From NCBI RefSeq assembly GCF_016526145.1, contig NZ_JADDUE010000014.1, positions 82,594 to 146,593 on the forward strand: DNA of 64,000 nucleotides, given 5' to 3'. Positions within the stretch are counted from its first letter, which is position 1. Every line of letters begins with the position of its first letter. This stretch comes from Saccharopolyspora galaxeae. Lineage in GTDB: Bacteria; Actinomycetota; Actinomycetes; Mycobacteriales; Pseudonocardiaceae. Under the pieces are notes generated by a model. That model had not been told where the DNA came from, made no database searches, and saw only the letters and a list, made by a program, of their open reading frames with translations. Shown one piece after another: positions 36,188 through 46,011 of this stretch. Both the position numbers and the translations under genes were made by a program.

Positions 36188-38272
36188 ATGCCGTCCGCGC
36201 CCTCGTTTCCCCGCCACAGCGCGCGCACCCAGGGCTTCACCCTCGGCGTGCCGCGGAACTTCACCGTCACCGCAGGTGGCGAGTCCGTGCTGTTCCTCCG
36301 TTCCAACAGCGGCACCGACCGCAGCAACGCGCTCTGGGTCTGGGATGCCGCGAGCGGGACCGAGCGGGTGCTCGCGGACCCGGCGAAGCTGCTCACCGAC
36401 GACTCGGTGTCCCCCGAAGAACAGGCCAGGCGGGAGCGTTCCCGGGAGCGGGCGACCGGCATCACCGGTTACGCGACCGATCGGGACGGCCGGTGCGTGG
36501 CGTTCACGCTGTCCGGCCGGCTGTTCCACACCGACCTGAGCACCGGTGAGGTGCGCGAACTTCCCGCCGAACAACCGGTGGCCGATCCGCGCCCGGACCC
36601 GCGCGGCCGGTTCATCGCCTACATCTGCGACAGGTCGCTGCGGGTGATCGGCGTGGACGGGGAAGGCGACCGGGCGCTGGCCGAGCCGGAGAGCGAGACC
36701 GTCAGCTGGGGCGCGGCCGAGTTCATCGCAGCCGAGGAAATGGACCGCCACCGCGGCTACTGGTGGTCCCCGGAGGGCACCGCGGTGCTCGCTGCGCACG
36801 TGGACGAAAACCCGGTGCAGCACTGGTACCTCGCCGACCCGGCGGAGCCTGCCAAGCAGCCCACGAGGCTGCGCTACCCGGCAGCGGGCACCTCGAACGC
36901 CGAGGTGGCGCTGGCCGTGCTGAGCCTGGAATCCGGCGCCGTCGACGTCGACTGGGATCGGGAATCGTTCCCGTACCTGGCGACCGCGCACTGGAGTCCG
37001 CACGGACCCCCGCTGATCACCGTGCAAAGCCGCGATCAGCGTGTGCAGTCAGTGCTGGCGATCGATCCGGCCAGCGGCCGGACCCGGGAAGTGCACCGCG
37101 ACCTCGACGAGCACTGGGTCGACATCAAACCGGGTTCGCCCGCCTGGCACCCCGGCGGCCGTGTCGTACGGATCGCCCCGCAGGACGGCGCGTACCGGCT
37201 CTTCGTCGGCGACGACCCGTGGACACCGGCGTCGCTGCAGGTCCGGTCGGTGCTCGACATCGACGAAGACGTGCTGGTGACGGCCTCCGGGCAGGACCCG
37301 GCCGAAATCCACGTGTACCGCTGCACCGAAGGCGGGGCCGAACGCATCAGCACCGAGCCGGGCGTGCATTCGGCCAGCCGCGCCGGGAACGTGCTGGTGC
37401 TCGCCTCGGCCGGGTTGGATCGGCCGCACACCTCGTTCCGGGTGAGCGACCGGCAGCGGCGGCTCGGCGAAATCGGCTCATACCCGGAAACACCCGCGGT
37501 CGTGCCGAACGTCGAACTGCTGCGGCTGGGCGAACGCGACCTGCGCACAGCGCTGCTGCTGCCGCACGACCACAGCGCCGACCAAGGACCGCTGCCGGTG
37601 CTGCTCGACCCCTACGGCGGCCCGCACGCGCAACGCGTTCTCGCGCGCCGGCAGGGATTCCTGACTTCGCAGTGGTTCGCCGACCAGGGCTACGCCGTGG
37701 TCGTCACCGACGGGCGCGGGATGGCGGGCCGCGGCCCGGCCTGGGACCGCGCGATCAGCTCCGACCTGGCGAGCCCACCGCTGCAGGACCAGGTGGACGC
37801 GCTGCAGGCGCTCGGCGAGCAACGCGGCGAACTGGACTTGAGCCGGGTCGCGATCCGCGGCTGGTCCTTCGGCGGTTACCTTGCGGCGCTGGCGGTGCTT
37901 CGCCGGCCGGACGTGTTCCACGCGGCGATCGCGGGCGCGCCGGTGGTGGACTGGCGGCTCTACGACACGTTCTACACCGAGCGCTACCTCGGCCACCCGG
38001 ACAGCGAGCCGGAAAACTACGAGGCGAGTTCGTTGCTCTCAGACGCGGCGAACCTGCAACGTCCGCTGCTGCTGGTGCACGGCACCGTCGACGACAACGT
38101 GTTCCCGGCGCATTCGCTGCGGCTCTCAGCAGCGTTGACCGCGGCGGGACGGCCGCACACGATGCTGCCGCTGCCGGGGGTGAGCCACATGCCCACCGAC
38201 GAGACGACCTCGGAGAATCTGCTGCTGTTGCAGGTCGAATTCCTGCGCCGGACGCTCGGTGCCGGTTCATGA
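36188..38272 (+). CDS. S9-family prolyl oligopeptidase / dipeptidyl-peptidase IV-like
   Basis: A 694-residue serine peptidase. Residues 1-430 are a DPP IV-type beta-propeller (GFTLGVPRNFTVTAGGESVLFLRS, and the AAEEMDRHRGYWWSPEGT segment, whose Glu residues bind the substrate N-terminus). Residues 430-694 are the alpha/beta hydrolase with S560 in GWSFGGYLA, the aspartate in VDDNVFPAHS (D635/D636) and H667 in GVSHMP. It probably removes X-Pro or X-Ala dipeptides. There is no signal peptide, so it is likely cytoplasmic. ATG at 36188 is chosen since the upstream frame to 36092 lacks family similarity. It is divergent from the GH43 gene. Confidence 0.92.
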   Translation: MPSAPSFPRHSARTQGFTLGVPRNFTVTAGGESVLFLRSNSGTDRSNALWVWDAASGTERVLADPAKLLTDDSVSPEEQARRERSRERATGITGYATDRDGRCVAFTLSGRLFHTDLSTGEVRELPAEQPVADPRPDPRGRFIAYICDRSLRVIGVDGEGDRALAEPESETVSWGAAEFIAAEEMDRHRGYWWSPEGTAVLAAHVDENPVQHWYLADPAEPAKQPTRLRYPAAGTSNAEVALAVLSLESGAVDVDWDRESFPYLATAHWSPHGPPLITVQSRDQRVQSVLAIDPASGRTREVHRDLDEHWVDIKPGSPAWHPGGRVVRIAPQDGAYRLFVGDDPWTPASLQVRSVLDIDEDVLVTASGQDPAEIHVYRCTEGGAERISTEPGVHSASRAGNVLVLASAGLDRPHTSFRVSDRQRRLGEIGSYPETPAVVPNVELLRLGERDLRTALLLPHDHSADQGPLPVLLDPYGGPHAQRVLARRQGFLTSQWFADQGYAVVVTDGRGMAGRGPAWDRAISSDLASPPLQDQVDALQALGEQRGELDLSRVAIRGWSFGGYLAALAVLRRPDVFHAAIAGAPVVDWRLYDTFYTERYLGHPDSEPENYEASSLLSDAANLQRPLLLVHGTVDDNVFPAHSLRLSAALTAAGRPHTMLPLPGVSHMPTDETTSENLLLLQVEFLRRTLGAGS

Positions 38273-38339
38273 GCGCGAAACTCGCGGCGTGCGAACCGGC
38301 GCCGCCGTGGGTTCGTCGCCGACTCGGCTGCGCGCGTGA

Positions 38340-39449
38340 TCAGCCGGGCGGCTCGAGCGACAACGCGGCCAGCAGCGTGAACCCGCCTTCCGCAGTGGGT
38401 GCCGCCTCCACCCGGCCGCCGAGCATCCGAACCCGCTCCGACAACCCCTCCAGACCGGCACCGCTACCCATGTCGGCCACATTTCCGGTCTGCGGCGGGG
38501 ATTCCGGGGCGTCGTTGCGCACCTCCGCGCGGACCATCCCGTCCGCGCGGCTCAACCGCACGGCGACCCGGGAACCGGGCGCGTGCTTCGAGACGTTCGT
38601 CAACGCCTCCTGCACGACCCGGTACAACGCCCGGTCGACCCCGGAAGGCAGCGGCAGCCCGGATTCCATTTCGTCGGACAGCTCCGCGCGGATGCCGGTT
38701 GCGCGCGCCTGTTCCACGAGCTCGGGAATGGCCTGCACGCTCACCGCCGCCCGGTGGCCGGACGCCAAACCCAGGGTCGTGCGCATCTCGCCCAACGCTT
38801 CCTTCGCCATGCCGCGCAACCGGTTCGCCGAATCCCGCACCTCGGCGTCCTCGCTCACGGTGGCCAACGCGGCGGCCTCCACCCCGATCAACGTGACGTG
38901 ATGACCGACCGCGTCGTGGATCTCCCGCGCGATGTGGGCACGTTCCTCCGCGCGAGCGGTCTCGGCCTTCGCGTACGACTCCGCCTCGGTCGCCTCCCGC
39001 AGCCGCAGCAGACTCGCGGTCAACTGCTGCCGGGTGGCGATCAACGTGCCGATGATGATCGGGCCGCTGGCTGCCAGCAGCACGAAAGCCAGCGTGAGCA
39101 GCAGGTTCGGCAGCGCCAGCGACTCGCGCAGCAGCACCGGCACCACCGCCACCACGGTCACCAGCAACACCCAGCCCGCCAGCCAAGGCGAACCGGACCG
39201 GGCACGGCCGAGCCGGAACAACGCCACCACCGTCGGCGGCCACCCCAACCCACCGGCCATCGCAGGCAGGCACAGCAACACGGCCAGCCGCGGCCACCAG
39301 CGCCGCAGCACCAGCGCGGCACTGGCGATCAATGCGGACAGGAGCGAAAACCACGAATCCGTCTCCGCGAGCAGCACCGCCGCGCCAGGCACCAGCACCG
39401 CGAGCACATCCAGCACCACCGGCCGGGCACGTGCCAGCGCGCACCTCAA
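38340..39449 (-). CDS. Sensor histidine kinase, NarL/DesK type
   Basis: A 369-residue membrane kinase. The first 140 residues hold about five hydrophobic spans without a large extracellular domain. The dimerisation/phosphoacceptor region HisKA_3 follows with the histidine in AHIAREIHDAVGHHVTLIGV. The ATP-binding domain ends with SGAGLEGLSERVRMLGGRVEA, the G2-box pattern. It likely senses membrane or envelope state and phosphorylates the regulator encoded just upstream. TTG at 39449 overlaps the regulator's stop (TTGA), so the two are co-translated. Confidence 0.9.
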   Translation of the reverse strand: MRCALARARPVVLDVLAVLVPGAAVLLAETDSWFSLLSALIASAALVLRRWWPRLAVLLCLPAMAGGLGWPPTVVALFRLGRARSGSPWLAGWVLLVTVVAVVPVLLRESLALPNLLLTLAFVLLAASGPIIIGTLIATRQQLTASLLRLREATEAESYAKAETARAEERAHIAREIHDAVGHHVTLIGVEAAALATVSEDAEVRDSANRLRGMAKEALGEMRTTLGLASGHRAAVSVQAIPELVEQARATGIRAELSDEMESGLPLPSGVDRALYRVVQEALTNVSKHAPGSRVAVRLSRADGMVRAEVRNDAPESPPQTGNVADMGSGAGLEGLSERVRMLGGRVEAAPTAEGGFTLLAALSLEPPG

Positions 39450-40111
39450 CGGCGCTCGCCCTCACCTGGCCCGGCCACGCGCTGCGCGATCAAAGCGGCC
39501 TGCACCCGGTTCTCCGCGCCCAACTTGCTCAGCACCGTCGAGACGTAGCTCTTCACCGTCGCCTCGGTCAGCCCGAGCTGATCACCGATGTGCGCATTGG
39601 AACGCCCGTCCCCCAACAACTCCAGCACCTGCCGCTCCCGCGCCGACAGACCGCGCACCAACCGGACTTCCTGCGCGGTGTCGCTGAGCGTGCGGAACTT
39701 CGGCAGCAACCGCGCCGCGATCCGCGGATCCAGCACCGCGCCACCGCTGGCCAAGTCCTGCACCGCACGCACCAGCGCCGCCGGCTCGGCATCTTTGAGC
39801 AGGAATCCGTGCGCACCCAACCGGAGCGCCTCGGCAACGTAGTCGTCCAGATCGAACGTGGTCAGCACCGCCGACACCGGCGGCCGCGGCACCGCGCGTA
39901 ACTCGCTCAGCGCCGCGAGCCCGTCCTTGACCGGCATCTGCACGTCGACCAGCACCACGTCCGGCTGGTGCGTGCGCACCGCCGCCACCAGTTCGTCGCC
40001 GTCTCCGGCCTCACCGACCACGCGGATCGCGCCGTCGTGTTCCAGCAGTACCCGGAGGCCGCGCCGCAGCATCGCTTCGTCATCGGCAAGCACCAACCGA
40101 ATCGGCCGCAC
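39446..40111 (-). CDS. NarL/LuxR-family response regulator
   Basis: A 221-residue regulator. The receiver domain starts RPIRLVLADDEAMLRRGL with the acidic pair D10/D11 and has the phospho-acceptor D56 in VVLVDVQMP and the lysine in GFLLKDAEP. The C-terminal LuxR-type helix-turn-helix is LSARERQVLELLGDGRSNAHIGDQLGLTEATVKSYVSTVLSKL. It pairs with the histidine kinase encoded next; targets are unknown. I chose GTG at 40111, seven nt after GGGGGAG; an in-frame GTG at 40144 would add 11 residues. Confidence 0.91.
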   Translation of the reverse strand: MRPIRLVLADDEAMLRRGLRVLLEHDGAIRVVGEAGDGDELVAAVRTHQPDVVLVDVQMPVKDGLAALSELRAVPRPPVSAVLTTFDLDDYVAEALRLGAHGFLLKDAEPAALVRAVQDLASGGAVLDPRIAARLLPKFRTLSDTAQEVRLVRGLSARERQVLELLGDGRSNAHIGDQLGLTEATVKSYVSTVLSKLGAENRVQAALIAQRVAGPGEGERR

Positions 40112-40233
40112 CGCAGAGCTCCCCCCAGCGGGATCTGCTCGCACCCTGAGTCACCTCCCCTGCTCCGAGGGCTAGGGGCAGGCTATCGGCAAGGTCATCT
40201 TCGGCTGCGTGCAGTACCCGCCAGTTCGCCCGA

Positions 40234-41703
40234 TCAGCGGCGTCCGCTGCGCCGGTCGTCCTTGCGCTCGCGGACCCGAACGGAGATCCGCACCGGGCTG
40301 CCGGTGAACCCGAACGTCTCCCGGAACTTGCGTTCCAGGAACCGCCGGTAACCGGCCTCCAGGAATCCCGTCGTGAAAAGCACGAGCGTCGGCGGACGCG
40401 GGTGCGCCTGCGTCGCGAACATGATCTTCGGCTGCTTGCCGCCGCGCACCGGCGGCGGTTTCGCCGCCACCAGGTCCGACAACCACGAATTGAGCTGGCC
40501 GGTGGGAACGCGGGTGTCCCAGGACTGCAACGCGGTGCGCAGCGCGGGCGCCAGCTTGGCCACCGAACGCCCGGTCTCCGCCGAGACGTTGACCCGCTCG
40601 GCCCAGCGGGCCCGGTTCATCTCGCGGTCGAACTCCTTGTCCAGCCGCCGCCTGCGGTCGGCATCGACCAGATCCCACTTGTTGCACGCCAGCACCAGCG
40701 CCCGGCCGGACTCGATGACGGTGCCGATCACTCGCAGGTCCTGCTCGGTCACCGGCTCGGACGCGTCGATCAGCACGATCGCCACCTCCGCCGCCTCGAT
40801 CGCCGACTTCGTGCGCAGCGAGGCGTAGTACTCGGTGCCGCTGGCGGTGCGGACCCGCTTGCGCAGGCCCGCGGTGTCGACGAACCGCCACACCTCGCCG
40901 TCCAGCTCGACCATCGAGTCCACCGGGTCGACCGTGGTGCCTGCGACCTCGTCCACCACCGCGCGCTGCTGGCCGGTCAGCCGGTTGAGCAGGCTCGACT
41001 TGCCCACGTTCGGCTTGCCGATCAGCGCCACCCGGCGCGGACCGCCCGCCACGGCGAACTGCTCGTGCGGCACGTCCGGGAAAACGTCCAGGATCTCGTC
41101 GAGCAGGTCACCCGAACCGCGCCCGTGCAGGCCGCTGACCGGGTGCGGCTCACCCAGTCCCAACGACCACAACGCGGCCGCGTCGGCGTTGCCGCGCGCG
41201 TCGTCGACCTTGTTCGCGGCCACCAGCACCGGTCGTTTCGACCTGCGCAGCACCCGCGCCGCGGCCTCCTCGGTGGCGGTAGCGCCGACCTTGGCGTCCA
41301 CCACCAGCAACACCGCGTCCGCCGTGGACATCGCCATCTCGGCCTGGTTCGCCACGGCCGCCTGCAAGCCCTTCGCGCTCGGCTCCCAGCCACCGGTGTC
41401 GACCACGGTGAAGCGTCTGCCGTTCCACAGCGCGTCGTAGGCCACTCGGTCCCTGGTCACGCCCGGGGTGTCCTGCACGACCGCCTCACGGCGCCCCAAC
41501 AGGCGGTTGACCAGCGTCGATTTGCCCACGTTCGGGCGCCCGACCACCGCCAGCACCGGCTGCGGCCCGCCTTCGGCGGAATCCTCGTCGTCCTCGACGC
41601 CGTCGAACTCGTGCCATTCCGACTCGTCCGACCAGGTGCCGTCCAGGCCACCGTCGAGCGGCGCGCCCAGGTCGTCCGGGCCGCCCACCGACTCCTCGGT
41701 CAC
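40234..41703 (-). CDS. der: Ribosome-assembly GTPase Der (EngA)
   Basis: A 489-residue protein with two tandem G domains, the mark of Der, which is needed for 50S subunit maturation. G1 motifs are [14 protein letters not shown] near residue 55 and [14 protein letters not shown] near 230. The G3 motif is DTGGWE in the first domain and DTAGLR in the second, and G4 is NKVD and NKWD. The KH-like C-terminal domain is complete and ends in a basic tail ([12 protein letters not shown]). The first 40 residues are an acidic extension common in actinobacteria. GTG at 41703 follows AGAGGG and overlaps the upstream acyltransferase stop. Confidence 0.95.
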   Translation of the reverse strand: MTEESVGGPDDLGAPLDGGLDGTWSDESEWHEFDGVEDDEDSAEGGPQPVLAVVGRPNVGKSTLVNRLLGRREAVVQDTPGVTRDRVAYDALWNGRRFTVVDTGGWEPSAKGLQAAVANQAEMAMSTADAVLLVVDAKVGATATEEAAARVLRRSKRPVLVAANKVDDARGNADAAALWSLGLGEPHPVSGLHGRGSGDLLDEILDVFPDVPHEQFAVAGGPRRVALIGKPNVGKSSLLNRLTGQQRAVVDEVAGTTVDPVDSMVELDGEVWRFVDTAGLRKRVRTASGTEYYASLRTKSAIEAAEVAIVLIDASEPVTEQDLRVIGTVIESGRALVLACNKWDLVDADRRRRLDKEFDREMNRARWAERVNVSAETGRSVAKLAPALRTALQSWDTRVPTGQLNSWLSDLVAAKPPPVRGGKQPKIMFATQAHPRPPTLVLFTTGFLEAGYRRFLERKFRETFGFTGSPVRISVRVRERKDDRRSGRR

Positions 41704-42374
41704 GCTCGCATCCCTCTCGCATCGTCTTCGGGGGCATCGGAGATCAACCGGTCCAACTCGGCGATCAACCCGACCAGTTCAGCGCGGACTTGATCGGTCG
41801 CGGCCGTCAACCCGGCGCGCCCCTTCGCCGCCGGCAGCGCCACCGGCTCGCCGAACAGCACGTCCACCCTGGGTAGCAGCCTACGGCCCCGGCCTTCGGG
41901 TCGGCGCGTGCCCCGGCACGCAACCGGCAGCACCTGCGCGCCGGAGGTCCGCGCCAGCCACGCCGCGCCGTGCTGCGCGTTGGACATGTCGCCGTCCCCG
42001 CGCGTTCCTTCCGGGAACACCCCGACCAGGCCGCCGGCCCGCAACACCCGGACCGCGGCCAGCAGCGGAGTGCGGTCCGGCTCGCCCCGGCGCACCGGGA
42101 TCTGCCCGATCCGGCGCAGGAACCAGCCCAAGGCACCGCGGAACAACTCAGTCTTGATCAAAAACGCCGCGTTGCGCGGCAACATTCCGTACAGCAGCGG
42201 GCCGTCCACCAGCGAACTGTGGTTGGCCACCAGCACCAGCGGGCCGGTGCGCGGAATGCGCTCCGCGTGGTGGACCCGCACCCGGTAAGGCAGGCGCACC
42301 ACGGTGGTGGCGATGAGCCGACCGACCCGGGCCAGCTTCGACGAGGACCCCTCGGGCAGGTCGATCGCGCTCAA
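41700..42374 (-). CDS. 1-acyl-glycerol-3-phosphate acyltransferase (PlsC family)
   Basis: A 224-residue membrane-associated acyltransferase. The catalytic HX4D motif is in [15 protein letters not shown], the glycerol-phosphate-binding motif is [10 protein letters not shown], and a proline block (VLPVAC) follows. It should transfer an acyl chain onto lysophosphatidate in phospholipid synthesis, though related proteins acylate other lipids. TTG at 42374 overlaps the cmk stop (TTGA) and has GGAGG 7 nt upstream. Its own stop overlaps der, so cmk, plsC-like and der form a coupled operon, as in other actinobacteria. Confidence 0.87.
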   Translation of the reverse strand: MSAIDLPEGSSSKLARVGRLIATTVVRLPYRVRVHHAERIPRTGPLVLVANHSSLVDGPLLYGMLPRNAAFLIKTELFRGALGWFLRRIGQIPVRRGEPDRTPLLAAVRVLRAGGLVGVFPEGTRGDGDMSNAQHGAAWLARTSGAQVLPVACRGTRRPEGRGRRLLPRVDVLFGEPVALPAAKGRAGLTAATDQVRAELVGLIAELDRLISDAPEDDARGMRA

Positions 42375-43093
42375 CGTGCTCCCTCCGCGCTTGCGAACAA
42401 TCCGCGGCTTTCCACCATCTTCCACAGCTGCTCCAGCACACCGGCCACGTCGAGCTGGGTGGTGTCCAGCTCCACCGCGTCCTGCGCGATCCGCAGCGGC
42501 GAAACCGCACGTCCGGAGTCCAGCGCGTCCCGCCTGCTGACGTCCTCGTGCGCGCGGCCCACGTCGGATTCCCGCCCGGCTTCCCGGTCCTGCGTGCTGC
42601 GGCGCATCGCGCGGGCCTGCGACGACGCGGTCAGGTACACCTTCAGCCCGGCGTCCGGAGCCACCACCGTGCCGATGTCGCGGCCCTCCACGACCACGCC
42701 CCCGGGACGGGCGAGCGCCTCGCGGATCAGCCGCCGCTGCTCGTCCACCAGCAGCTCGCGCACGGCCGGGACCGCCGAAACCGCGGAAACCGCGCCGGTC
42801 ACCTCCGGCCCGCGGATCTCCTCGCCGACGTCCTCGGCATCCAGCGCCACACCCGGGCGCAGCGGATCGGTCCCCATCACCGGCACCGCGCTCGCCGCGA
42901 CACCCGCGACGGCCTCCGCGTCACCGATCACCACTCCGGCCCGTAGCACCGCCAGCGTGACCGCCCGGTACATCGCCCCGGTGTCGAGGTACGACGCCGA
43001 CAGCGCCGAAGCCAGCTTCCGGGCCACCGTGGATTTCCCGGTGCCCGAGGGGCCGTCGAGGGCCACCACCCCTCGAAGCTCGGCGTGTGCCAC
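42371..43093 (-). CDS. cmk: Cytidylate kinase
   Basis: A 240-residue (d)CMP kinase that makes (d)CDP for nucleotide synthesis. The P-loop is ALDGPSGTGKSTVARKLA near residue 11. The CMP-binding region includes YLDTGAMYRAVTL and the later VVVEGRDIGTVVAPDAGLKVYLTAS, and the LID region is RRSTQDREAGRE. Length and motif spacing are normal. GTG at 43093 has GGAGGAG upstream. It is the first gene of the cmk-plsC-der operon and divergent from the khtT-like gene. Confidence 0.95.
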   Translation of the reverse strand: MAHAELRGVVALDGPSGTGKSTVARKLASALSASYLDTGAMYRAVTLAVLRAGVVIGDAEAVAGVAASAVPVMGTDPLRPGVALDAEDVGEEIRGPEVTGAVSAVSAVPAVRELLVDEQRRLIREALARPGGVVVEGRDIGTVVAPDAGLKVYLTASSQARAMRRSTQDREAGRESDVGRAHEDVSRRDALDSGRAVSPLRIAQDAVELDTTQLDVAGVLEQLWKMVESRGLFASAEGAR

Positions 43094-43277
43094 GTCGAGT
43101 CTCCTCCTTCGTCGTCACCGGCCCAACGCCGGATCAACCACTCATTGTGCCTGGCCCGCCCCAGCGGAACCCAATCGCGTCCGCCCCGGCACCACCCGGT
43201 CGCCAACGGCGCGTGCGTTCCTTGTGCGCCGCACCGGGACACCCGAACGAGCTGACAGGTGTACTACCCTTTCGTTC

Positions 43278-43760
43278 GTGGACGTCACAGTGACCCCGCT
43301 GCCGGGACTCGGGACCCAACAGGACTTCGTCACCCGTTCCGGGCACCGGATCGGGGTGATCACTTACCGTGACGGGCGCTACGAGCTGATCGTCTCCGGC
43401 CACGACGACCCGGACAAGGTGGCCGCATCGGCCGGGCTGACCTCGGAGGAGACCAACACGCTGGCGAACCTGCTGGGTGCGCCGCAACTGGTCGCGCAAC
43501 TGACCGAGCAGCAACGCGAAGTCACCGGGATCAGCACGTGGCAGCTTCCGGTCGTCGAGGGCTCTCCCTACGACGGCCGCCCCCTCGGCGACACCGAGAT
43601 GCGCACCCGCACCTCGGCGTCGATCGTCGCCGTCGTCCGCGGCGGAACCGTGCACCCGTCGCCACGCCCGGACTTCCTCTTCGATTCCGGCGACCTGGTG
43701 GTCGTCGTCGGCACCGCCGACGGTCTGCGCGCCGCAGGCGACATTCTCGAGCGCGGCTAG
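43278..43760 (+). CDS. TrkA-C domain regulatory subunit of a cation:proton antiporter (KhtT-like)
   Basis: A 160-residue soluble protein. The N-terminal half (VTVTPLPGLGTQQDFVTRSGHRIGVI) matches KhtT-type subunits, and the C-terminal half (about 85-160) is a TrkA-C/RCK_C domain ending FDSGDLVVVVGTADGLRAAGDIL, which binds small ligands such as cyclic di-AMP or nucleotides in known systems. The adjacent downstream gene encodes the matching membrane antiporter, so the two form a KhtTU-like K+/H+ efflux unit. GTG at 43278 gives the family N-terminus. No ribosome site is evident and TACTAC at 43262-43267 could be a -10, so the mRNA may be leaderless. Confidence 0.88.
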   Translation: MDVTVTPLPGLGTQQDFVTRSGHRIGVITYRDGRYELIVSGHDDPDKVAASAGLTSEETNTLANLLGAPQLVAQLTEQQREVTGISTWQLPVVEGSPYDGRPLGDTEMRTRTSASIVAVVRGGTVHPSPRPDFLFDSGDLVVVVGTADGLRAAGDILERG

Positions 43761-43934
43761 CCGGCACCCGCTCGAGGAGCGGCTCGGCGCAGCCCGCAGG
43801 CGGGATCAGCGCAACTGCAAAGAGGGAAACGAGGTCGTCCGCAACGGCCGGGGACGCGGTCCCCGGGCGGGTAGCCCCGTGCGCCGCGCGAGGGACAACT
43901 CAGGCAGGCACTCGGACAGGCGAGAGGAAACACG

Positions 43935-45107
43935 GTGCACGACACGGCGATCTCCCTCATCGAATTGGGAGCGGTGTTCTTCGGTCTCGGCATACTCGGC
44001 CGCCTCGCCTGGAAAATCGGAATCTCACCGATCCCGCTGTATCTCATCGGCGGTATCGCGTTCGGCGAAGGCGGCGTCATCCCGCTGCACGGGATCGAGC
44101 CGTTCACCCACCTCGCGTCCGAAATCGGCGTCGTCCTGCTGCTGCTCCTGTTAGGTCTGGAGTACTCGGCGAGTGAGCTGGTCACCGGCCTGCGACGGTC
44201 CTGGATGGCGGGCCTGGTCGACATCGTGCTCAACGCCGCGCCCGGGGCGCTGGTGGCCTGGGCGCTGGGCTGGGGCCCGATCGGCGCGTTGACGATGGCA
44301 GGCGTCACCTACATCTCCTCGTCCGGGATCGTGGCCAAGGTCCTCGGCGACCTCGGCAGGCTCGGTAACCGGGAAACGCCGGTGGTGCTGTCCATGCTGG
44401 TCTTCGAGGACCTCGCGATGGCGCTGTACCTGCCGATCCTCACCGCGGTGCTCGGCGGGGTGAGCCTGCTGGGCGGGCTGACCGCGGTCGGCATTTCGCT
44501 GATCGTGATCTCGGTGGTGCTGGTGGTGGCGCTGAAGTTCGGCCGCTACGTCTCCGCGCTGGTCGACAGCCCCGATCCGGAAGTGTTCCTGCTGCGGTTG
44601 CTGGGCGCGGCACTGCTGGTCGCCGGCATCGCCTCGGAGCTGCAAGTCTCCGCCGCCGTCGGGTCGTTCCTGCTGGGCATCGCGATCTCCGGGTCTACCG
44701 CGCAGAACGCGACACGGATGCTGGAGCCGCTGCGCGATCTGTTCGCCGCGGTGTTCTTCGTGGTGTTCGGGCTCAACACGAACCCGGCGCAGATCCCGCC
44801 GGTGCTCGGTTACGCGCTGCTGCTCGCGGTGGTCACGGCAGCCACCAAGGTCGCCACCGGTTGGTTCGCGGCCCGTTCGCAAGGCATCCGGAAGCTGGGC
44901 CGCGCCCGGGCCGGGGCCGCGCTGGTGGCGCGCGGCGAGTTCTCGATCGTGATCGCGGGCTTGGCCGTCGCCGAGGGCATCAACGGTCAACTGGCCGCGC
45001 TGTCCACCGCGTACGTGCTGCTCATGGCGATCCTCGGACCGGTAGCGGCGCGGTACGTCGAGCCGGTGGCAAGGCTTTTCGTGGGACGTCGCACCGTCAA
45101 GGCATGA
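43935..45107 (+). CDS. CPA2-family cation:proton antiporter (KhtU/KefB-like)
   Basis: A 390-residue membrane protein with about 12 spans, of the monovalent cation:proton antiporter-2 family. Typical blocks are GISPIPLYLIGGIAFGEGG, VVLLLLLLGLEYSASEL, SSSGIVAKVLGDLGRL and LSMLVFEDLAMALYLPIL, the last carrying the conserved Glu-Asp of the ion site. It lacks the NAD-binding TrkA-N domain of KefB; the separate TrkA-C subunit upstream supplies regulation. It should expel K+ or Na+ in exchange for protons, for pH and osmotic control. GTG at 43935 follows GAGAGGAAAC. Confidence 0.9.
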   Translation: MHDTAISLIELGAVFFGLGILGRLAWKIGISPIPLYLIGGIAFGEGGVIPLHGIEPFTHLASEIGVVLLLLLLGLEYSASELVTGLRRSWMAGLVDIVLNAAPGALVAWALGWGPIGALTMAGVTYISSSGIVAKVLGDLGRLGNRETPVVLSMLVFEDLAMALYLPILTAVLGGVSLLGGLTAVGISLIVISVVLVVALKFGRYVSALVDSPDPEVFLLRLLGAALLVAGIASELQVSAAVGSFLLGIAISGSTAQNATRMLEPLRDLFAAVFFVVFGLNTNPAQIPPVLGYALLLAVVTAATKVATGWFAARSQGIRKLGRARAGAALVARGEFSIVIAGLAVAEGINGQLAALSTAYVLLMAILGPVAARYVEPVARLFVGRRTVKA

Positions 45108-45196
45108 TGCCTCCGAGCTTCTTCTGCAAAGCTGCGCTTCGGGGTTAATTTCGCTCGACACTGAAAAAATTACGGCCGTCGATGAATCCGGGCGGC

Positions 45197-45227
45197 AAAA
45201 AGCCCGTGGGTCCACGAACCCACGGGC
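45197..45227 (-). terminator. Terminator of the parA-scpAB-rluB transcript
   Basis: A perfect 10-bp stem (GCCCGTGGGT / ACCCACGGGC) with a 6-nt loop lies just beyond the rluB stop. It is followed on the minus strand by five T residues, a standard intrinsic terminator. Confidence 0.9.
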
Positions 45228-45240
45228 GACCGCGGCAAGA

Positions 45241-46011
45241 TCACATGTCGACGGCCCGGTAGAGCGAACCGACCTCCTTGCGGTCCAGCTTCCGGATCGC
45301 GCCGGGCCGCTCGTTGTTCAACCGGACCTCCCCGATCGCGGTCCGCACCAGCCGCTTCACCGGGTGCCCCACCTGCTCCAACAAGCGGCGCACGACGTGC
45401 TTGCGGCCCTCGTGCAGCGTGATCTGCACCAGCGCGCGCGGGCCGGTGACGTCGAGCAACCGGAACCCGTCGACCTTCACCGGCCCGTCATCGAGCTGAA
45501 CGCCCGACTTCAGCCGCCGCCCGAGATCCTTCGGGATCGGCCCCGGCACATCCGCCACATAGGTCTTGAGCACCTCGTACGAAGGGTGCATGAGCCGGTG
45601 CGCGAGCTCGCCGTCGTTGGTGATCAGCAGCAACCCCTCGGTGTCCACGTCCAGCCTGCCGACGTGGAACAGCTTGCCGTCCCGCTCCCGCAGGTAGTCG
45701 CCGATGCACGGGCGGTCCTGATCGTCGGACATCGTGCAAAGGATGCCCCGCGGCTTGTTCAGCAGCAGGTACTGCACGTCCTCGTTGATGTTCACGCGGG
45801 TGCCGTCCACGTGGATCACCGAGTTCTCCGGATCGACCCGGCGGCCCAGTTCGGTCACGGGCTCGCCGTCGACCTCGATGCGCCCCTCGGTGATCATGTT
45901 CTCCGCCGCCCGGCGGGAGGCGACCCCGGCCCTGGACAGCACCTTCTGCAACCGGACACCTTCCGGCTTCGACTCCGCACCGGACGTGGTCGGGGCACGG
46001 TGTTCAGACAT
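45241..46011 (-). CDS. rluB: 23S rRNA pseudouridine synthase (RluB family)
   Basis: A 256-residue RsuA/RluB-type pseudouridine synthase. An S4 RNA-binding domain occupies about residues 19-80 (VRLQKVLSRAGVASRRAAENMITEGRIEV). The catalytic motif is VGRLDVDTEGLLLITNDGELAHRLMHP, whose first Asp is the nucleophile. LHEGRKHVVRRLLEQVGHPV is the conserved late block. It modifies a uridine in 23S rRNA helix 89 or a nearby site. ATG at 46011 overlaps the scpB stop by 8 nt. It is the last gene before the terminator. Confidence 0.93.
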   Translation of the reverse strand: MSEHRAPTTSGAESKPEGVRLQKVLSRAGVASRRAAENMITEGRIEVDGEPVTELGRRVDPENSVIHVDGTRVNINEDVQYLLLNKPRGILCTMSDDQDRPCIGDYLRERDGKLFHVGRLDVDTEGLLLITNDGELAHRLMHPSYEVLKTYVADVPGPIPKDLGRRLKSGVQLDDGPVKVDGFRLLDVTGPRALVQITLHEGRKHVVRRLLEQVGHPVKRLVRTAIGEVRLNNERPGAIRKLDRKEVGSLYRAVDM